This document shows, piece after piece, positions 1 to 3,466 of a DNA stretch of 6,853 nucleotides. Within the stretch, counting starts at the first letter, position 1; every line of letters starts with the position of its first letter. Made by a program: the position numbers and the translations under genes. Origin of the DNA: MGIIb-O3 sp046710875 (GTDB taxonomy: Archaea; Thermoplasmatota; Poseidoniia; Poseidoniales; Thalassarchaeaceae); assembly GCA_046710875.1 (NCBI GenBank), contig JBKEHQ010000069.1:1-6853 (forward strand), written 5' to 3'. The notes under the pieces were generated by a model. The model was not told the DNA's origin. It saw only the letters and a list, made by a program, of their open reading frames with translations, and did no database searches.

Positions 1-28
1 GGCAATAGCATCAGCAGCATCACTCTTA

Positions 29-56
29 ATATTAATCAGATTCTTCTGATTAATAT
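29..56. repeat. Perfect 12-bp inverted repeat (hairpin)
   Basis: Positions 29-40 (ATATTAATCAGA) are exactly the reverse complement of 45-56, with a 4-nt TTCT loop. The stem stops at position 28/57, where A faces A. No T-run follows on the plus strand, so it is not a typical terminator. It lies about 75 nt upstream of asnB and could be an operator, the end of an upstream transcript, or part of an unrecognised coding region entering from the left. The pairing is certain; the role is unknown. Confidence 0.6.
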
Positions 57-85
57 ATTCTCGTATTTGAATTTGGGTATGACTA

Positions 86-121
86 TTATTAAAATAGAAT
101 TATGAATAAATTAAGATGAGG
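86..121 (+). promoter_or_regulatory. Candidate promoter and ribosome binding site of asnB
   Basis: An A/T-only stretch TTATTAAAATA at 86-96 resembles an archaeal TATA element. GAGG at 118-121 sits 8 nt before the ATG at 130, a normal Shine-Dalgarno spacing. The TATA assignment is weak because the whole region is AT-rich; the ribosome binding site is more convincing. Confidence 0.35.
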
Positions 122-129
122 AATTTACT

Positions 130-1992
130 ATGTGCGGAATATCTGGTCTTTTTGGTAATGCTGATTCATCAATCACAGCAGCAATGGCATCACGTATTTC
201 TCACAGGGGGCCGGATGGAATAAGTTCCTTTGTCGAACAAATAAATGGTGGGTCGATTGCACTGAGTCATTCTAGATTATCTATAATTGATTTATCTGGG
301 TCAAAACAACCGATATTATCTGATAATTCATCTGTTTTAATCCAAAATGGAGAAATTTATAATTATAAAAAAATTAAATCAAAGATTAGAAATTTCTCAT
401 GGAGGACTAATGGAGATGCAGAAGTAATACTTGCATTACATGATAAATACAATTTAAACCTAAATATGCCGAATTCGGTACCTATTGGAAAATTAAATAA
501 TAATATTAGACATACGCCTAATTACTCGGATAATAATAATCCTGCCAGTAAGCATAATATTTGGATTTCAAAATTAGATGGTATTTTTGGTTTTTCAATT
601 TGGAATCCCCGCAAACGCGAATTAATACTCGCAAGAGATCCTATGGGGGTTAAGCCATTATTTCGAACCATTCTAGAAGATGGAACATTAATGTTTGCAT
701 CAGAAATAAAAGCATTTTTTATGCATCCAAATTTTGTTCCAAAACCTGATATCTTATCACTTCACGCTAGGTTATCATATGAATATACTGTGGATAACAC
801 TACTCTATTCGAAGGCGTCAGTCAAGTTTCCCCGGGCACTGTGGAAACATGGTCTATTGATGCCAATGGGCGGGCAGTCTTGACAGGAGTAAGCACATAT
901 TCGAAAGATATAATCTCCCCTTCAAAACAATGGACGCCTTCCAAGCATGCTAAAATATTACTAGATAGTTTAGAATCTAGCATAGATGATAGATTGATGT
1001 CTGATGTCCCAATAGGTATTGTTTTATCGGGGGGACTGGATTCAAGTTTAATAGCAGCCCTTTCAAAAAATGTTGCGAATGATACTGGTATCGCAGTTCC
1101 TGAATGTTGGACTATAGCGGGGAGCGAAGATAATCCTGATTATCTTGCCGCGCAATTCGTAGCCCAAGAAAATGATTTAAAATTAAATTCTAGTATCATG
1201 GATGACAATATTTTTTGGAACGAACTGCCTAAATTTTCATACCATGGAGAAGAATTAGATTTATCAGTCTTATTTTGGCAACCTTTATTTTCTCATATGT
1301 CAAAAAGTGTTAAGGTTGGACTATGCGGTCAAGGGGCCGACGAACTTCATGCTGGTTATTCGAGATTTAAGAACATCAAAAATCATTCTAATATTATTAA
1401 GAAGAGACTTAATTTAATTGATAATGCTGTATTACCTGAAATTCATTCAGGCCCAGGAATGCCTTGGAAAGACCAAAATATTTTTTTAGGAGAGAATTAT
1501 GATACATTACAAAACACACTCCAGTTTGAATTGGATAGGGGTCAACTATCAAATTTTCAATTACGATTGGCGGATAGACATAGTATGTGCTTTGGCATGG
1601 AAGTTCGCGTCCCATTTCTTGGGAAAAAACATAGAGATGAGTCTCACAAAATCCCTATAAATTGGAAAATATCTGATTCTAATGAAAAAATGGCATTAAG
1701 GGAAGCAGCAAAACTATCGGGGCTCCCTAGTCGAATTATTAATAGGCCAAAAATGCCAGCCGGAACCGCAACCTCTCCATCATTATTTAATTCATTTATG
1801 GATGAGATGATGCCTCATGCTAAAGAGTGGGCACATGATTACGGAATTCTTACTGAGCAATTATTGAAACAACCAGATATGGCCATTGGATTAAGATTAT
1901 TTCATTCAACCCATCTAACTCAAAGAGACAATGCGCCGATCAATAAAAATACGTTGGATATATTGGATGATGTAGGTATATGGCCTAGTTGA
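130..1992 (+). CDS. asnB: Asparagine synthetase, glutamine-hydrolysing
   Basis: Makes asparagine from aspartate, ATP and glutamine in the cytoplasm. The N-terminal class II glutamine amidotransferase domain (about 1-200) opens with Met-Cys-Gly, so Cys2 is the nucleophile exposed after Met removal, which fixes the start. It also shows SHRGPDG (24-30), SRLSIID (48-54), NGEIYNY (73-79) and GDAEVIL (95-101). The synthetase domain follows, with the PP-loop LSGGLDSS (299-306), GQGADELHAGY (400-410, family GEGADELFGGY) and the EVRVPFL segment (491-497). At 620 residues it is longer than the ~550-residue bacterial AsnB. Part of the excess is an Asn-rich insertion at about 107-147, before the conserved LDGIFGFSIW. 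The other residues required by the family are present, so it should be active. GAGG lies 8 nt before the ATG. It converges on the alkyltransferase gene with 2 nt between stops. A related amidotransferase making another amide is possible but less likely. Confidence 0.93.
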   Translation: MCGISGLFGNADSSITAAMASRISHRGPDGISSFVEQINGGSIALSHSRLSIIDLSGSKQPILSDNSSVLIQNGEIYNYKKIKSKIRNFSWRTNGDAEVILALHDKYNLNLNMPNSVPIGKLNNNIRHTPNYSDNNNPASKHNIWISKLDGIFGFSIWNPRKRELILARDPMGVKPLFRTILEDGTLMFASEIKAFFMHPNFVPKPDILSLHARLSYEYTVDNTTLFEGVSQVSPGTVETWSIDANGRAVLTGVSTYSKDIISPSKQWTPSKHAKILLDSLESSIDDRLMSDVPIGIVLSGGLDSSLIAALSKNVANDTGIAVPECWTIAGSEDNPDYLAAQFVAQENDLKLNSSIMDDNIFWNELPKFSYHGEELDLSVLFWQPLFSHMSKSVKVGLCGQGADELHAGYSRFKNIKNHSNIIKKRLNLIDNAVLPEIHSGPGMPWKDQNIFLGENYDTLQNTLQFELDRGQLSNFQLRLADRHSMCFGMEVRVPFLGKKHRDESHKIPINWKISDSNEKMALREAAKLSGLPSRIINRPKMPAGTATSPSLFNSFMDEMMPHAKEWAHDYGILTEQLLKQPDMAIGLRLFHSTHLTQRDNAPINKNTLDILDDVGIWPS

Positions 1993-1994
1993 AT

Positions 1995-2486
1995 TTAAAT
2001 TACATGGCTATCTTGGATTATCATTCCTTCATGCATTAACAACCAATTTTTTGTAGTACGTCCTTTATTAAAATTATAATTTCCAATGTAATTATTTTTA
2101 TTTATTATTCTATGGCAAGGAATAATGATTGGCAATGAATTGTTCTTCATTATTGTCCCTACTGCTCTGCTTGCTCCGGGCCTATTTGCGGTTAATGACA
2201 ATTCTGAATATGTAGAAGTATTTCCAAATTTGACGTTTTCAAGAAGTGTATTTGTAACTATTAATCCAAAGTTCGATAAGTTCAAAAAATCAAATTTGGG
2301 AAAATCAAATATTTTTTTTTTAAAATATCCGTTAAACCACTTTTCTGCTTCATTTAAATGTTCTAACCCAATTTTATTATTTTCAATATTAGGTTCAGAT
2401 GATACTTTACAAATTCCAACATTAGTTGCATGAATTGACAAGTTACCTATTGGTGTTTCTATGGTCCTAATGCCATGCTCAGACAT
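1995..2486 (-). CDS. ogt: Methylated-DNA--protein-cysteine methyltransferase (O6-alkylguanine-DNA alkyltransferase)
   Basis: A suicide DNA repair protein that moves the alkyl group from O6-alkylguanine to its own cysteine. Numbered from the chosen ATG (163 residues), the C-terminal half carries the family signature: TYSELSLTANRPGASRAVG (92-110), with the helix-turn-helix region and the Arg finger (R107), then the active-site PCHR (123-126, acceptor Cys124) and LLMHEG (149-154) with the conserved Glu. The N-terminal half is poorly conserved, as is usual for the family. Where homologues have a glycine-rich GGY segment after PCHR, this one reads GNYNFN. An upstream in-frame ATG at 2504 would overlap the preceding gene and has no ribosome site. 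The ATG at 2486 has GAGGAG 10 nt before it and is preferred. It is the last gene of a tight three-gene minus-strand cluster. A run of ten A encodes the Lys-Lys-Lys segment and is prone to slippage or sequencing error, but the frame is intact. Confidence 0.9.
   Translation of the reverse strand: MSEHGIRTIETPIGNLSIHATNVGICKVSSEPNIENNKIGLEHLNEAEKWFNGYFKKKIFDFPKFDFLNLSNFGLIVTNTLLENVKFGNTSTYSELSLTANRPGASRAVGTIMKNNSLPIIIPCHRIINKNNYIGNYNFNKGRTTKNWLLMHEGMIIQDSHVI
2047..2052 (+). terminator. Candidate oligo-T terminator for asnB
   Basis: A run of six T on the plus strand begins 55 nt past the asnB stop, inside the opposing alkyltransferase gene. Archaeal RNA polymerase commonly stops at oligo-T without a hairpin. 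A longer run of ten T lies further on at 2312-2321 and could act as a backup. T-runs are frequent in such AT-rich DNA, so this is only a candidate. Confidence 0.3.
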
Positions 2487-2493
2487 TTTTAAT

Positions 2494-2787
2494 TTACTCC
2501 TCATCTTGATTATTAATTATAATGGAATCAAATTCCCCGTCCATTCCTGTAATTTCATAATTTGACGGAAATAATGCTATGATTACACCTGCAATTAGGC
2601 ACAATAATCCAAATCCAAATAATTGTTGAACTACCATTAATTCTAATCCTATTGCAAATAATATTAATCCGCCTAGATTTGATACCCATACTAATGTCTT
2701 AAATGTTGATAAAGATACACCACTAGGGTTAGTTACTCCCTTTGGGCCAAATTCAGCTCCAAACCTTAATGGATCTTTCTCACTCAT
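2494..2787 (-). CDS. Small two-helix membrane protein of unknown function
   Basis: I do not recognise this 97-residue protein. It has a polar, Gly/Pro-containing N-terminus (1-29), two hydrophobic stretches suited to membrane helices (about 31-51 and 55-74) separated by a short VVQQ turn, and an acidic tail (about 79-97) ending Asp-Glu-Glu. A helical hairpin with both ends on the same side is expected. No cysteine pair or haem-type histidines are seen. Its ATG lies 4 nt after the ferredoxin stop, with GGTG of that stop region serving as a plausible ribosome site; its own stop is 7 nt before the alkyltransferase start. The spacing says it is co-transcribed with the ferredoxin, so a role as a membrane anchor or accessory subunit for it is possible but only inferred. 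Confidence 0.75.
   Translation of the reverse strand: MSEKDPLRFGAEFGPKGVTNPSGVSLSTFKTLVWVSNLGGLILFAIGLELMVVQQLFGFGLLCLIAGVIIALFPSNYEITGMDGEFDSIIINNQDEE
2497..2502 (-). promoter_or_regulatory. Ribosome binding site deciding the ogt start
   Basis: On the minus strand GAGGAG forms the last two sense codons of the upstream membrane-protein gene, just before its TAA stop. It lies 10 nt before the ATG at 2486. The alternative ATG at 2504 overlaps this site and has no purine-rich element of its own, which supports the shorter alkyltransferase and translational coupling to the upstream gene. Confidence 0.55.
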
Positions 2788-2791
2788 AATT

Positions 2792-3067
2792 TCACCTATC
2801 TATCATTAGTATCGCGTCAGTTGGACAAGCCAAGACGCATAACTTACACCCGGTACATGGATCCCTCAATACCTTTGCTTTTTTATTATTATCTACATTC
2901 ATTATTGGACTTTTTATTGGGGTATGATATATTTCGATTGCATCATCATCACATACAATTGTACATTGATCACAGCCAATACATAATTCTTCTTTTACCC
3001 ATGCTACGGCTTCAGGGCCGCCCTTGAGTTTCGCTCTTTCTTCAGATTTGACTGCATTCATCATCAT
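2792..3067 (-). CDS. Two-cluster [4Fe-4S] ferredoxin
   Basis: A small soluble electron carrier. In the 91-residue form, the first motif is C29-x2-C32-x2-C35-x3-C39 and the second C71-x2-C74-x2-C77-x3-C81 followed by Pro. All eight ligands for two [4Fe-4S] clusters are present. The residue after the last Cys of the first motif is Asp instead of the usual Pro, giving an acidic DDDA patch, and the linker between motifs (31 residues) is longer than in clostridial ferredoxins. The start was chosen because AGGAGG lies 6 nt before the first of three consecutive ATG codons. A GTG at 3124 would add 19 Arg-rich residues but has no properly spaced ribosome site. It heads the ferredoxin/membrane protein/ogt cluster. 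It lies on the same strand as the cytochrome b-Hdr fusion, so it is a candidate electron partner, though an opposing gene separates them. Confidence 0.9.
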   Translation of the reverse strand: MMMNAVKSEERAKLKGGPEAVAWVKEELCIGCDQCTIVCDDDAIEIYHTPIKSPIMNVDNNKKAKVLRDPCTGCKLCVLACPTDAILMIDR

Positions 3068-3073
3068 TCTGAT

Positions 3074-3079
3074 CCTCCT
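3074..3079 (-). promoter_or_regulatory. Strong ribosome binding site deciding the ferredoxin start
   Basis: On the minus strand AGGAGG sits 6 nt before the ATG at 3067, the best Shine-Dalgarno match in the window. It favours the 91-residue ferredoxin over the 110-residue form from GTG 3124. Confidence 0.7.
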
Positions 3080-3082
3080 TTG

Positions 3083-3187
3083 TTGAGAAATTCTCCTCAA
3101 GGCCAAGTCATCACGTTTTGTCACTCCTCAGCCTCCCTCGCTCCCTTCAGGTGCACTTCCTTTATCAATCGTCAGTTTCATTGCTCT
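3083..3187. promoter_or_regulatory. Divergent control region between ferredoxin cluster and plus-strand membrane protein
   Basis: This spacer must serve two divergent genes. TTTATCAA at 3161-3168 begins 27 nt before the ATG at 3188, the expected TATA distance for a leaderless plus-strand gene; its complement TTGATAAA could serve the minus strand. On the ferredoxin side, TTGAG (3083-3087) pairs with CTCAA (3096-3100), and GAGAA-A-TTCTC (3085-3095) is an overlapping palindrome just upstream of the ribosome site. CTCCTCA occurs twice (3093-3099, 3124-3130). The stretch at about 3121-3160 is pyrimidine-rich and more GC-rich than its surroundings. All assignments are visual. Confidence 0.35.
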
Positions 3188-3466
3188 ATGTTGCCTCGGA
3201 TGTCTATGGATGAACTAAAGAAATTGTTATTCAACCCCTTGTCTTTATTATCATTGTTTCAAGGAGTAATCATTTGGTTTTTTATGATGATTTTCTTGAG
3301 TTTAGAGGCGGCGTGGATTTCATTTGCTTGTGGCGGCTTGATAGGCTTATTTTTATGGTTAACAGCGTTAGGCTATCAAAATAAACAAGTAGCAAAACTT
3401 ACATTAATAGGAATTTTATTAAATGCGATACTATCCTTAATATCAGCTTATTTTGCATTTAATTAA
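3188..3466 (+). CDS. Small three-helix membrane protein of unknown function
   Basis: I do not recognise this protein (92 residues from the ATG at 3188; ATGs at 3200 and 3206 are also possible). A short polar N-terminus with DELKK is followed by three hydrophobic stretches at about 20-38, 42-62 and 70-89, the last preceded by a basic NKQVAK loop. The C-terminal helix with Gly and Ala resembles small integral membrane proteins of the DUF4190 style, but I cannot assign a family. No ribosome site precedes any of the three ATGs, while a TATA-like element sits at the leaderless distance from the first. The open frame extends upstream to 3080, but those codons overlap the control region of the ferredoxin gene and lack membrane character. 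It sits between two minus-strand genes, and its TAA overlaps the stop of the cytochrome b-Hdr fusion. Confidence 0.65.
   Translation: MLPRMSMDELKKLLFNPLSLLSLFQGVIIWFFMMIFLSLEAAWISFACGGLIGLFLWLTALGYQNKQVAKLTLIGILLNAILSLISAYFAFN

Noticed and set aside
1..105. Plus-strand open frame entering from the left edge and stopping at 103-105
   Set aside because: Low-complexity Ile/Leu/Asn translation of AT-rich DNA with the palindrome inside; no family resemblance.
1409..1615. Minus-strand open frame inside asnB
   Set aside because: Antisense shadow of conserved synthetase codons; no initiation signal or motif.
2125..2433. Plus-strand open frame antisense to the alkyltransferase gene
   Set aside because: It mirrors a gene with clear family motifs on the other strand and shows no recognisable domain.
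2821..3027. Plus-strand open frame antisense to the ferredoxin gene
   Set aside because: Composition (His/Tyr/Leu-rich) is explained by the complement of the Cys-motif gene.
3068..3124. GTG start giving a 110-residue ferredoxin
   Set aside because: No properly spaced ribosome site, whereas AGGAGG sits 6 nt before ATG 3067. Kept as an alternative only.
3080..3187. Upstream extension of the plus-strand membrane protein
   Set aside because: The codons lack membrane character, overlap the ferredoxin ribosome site, and no initiation signal is seen at 3080.
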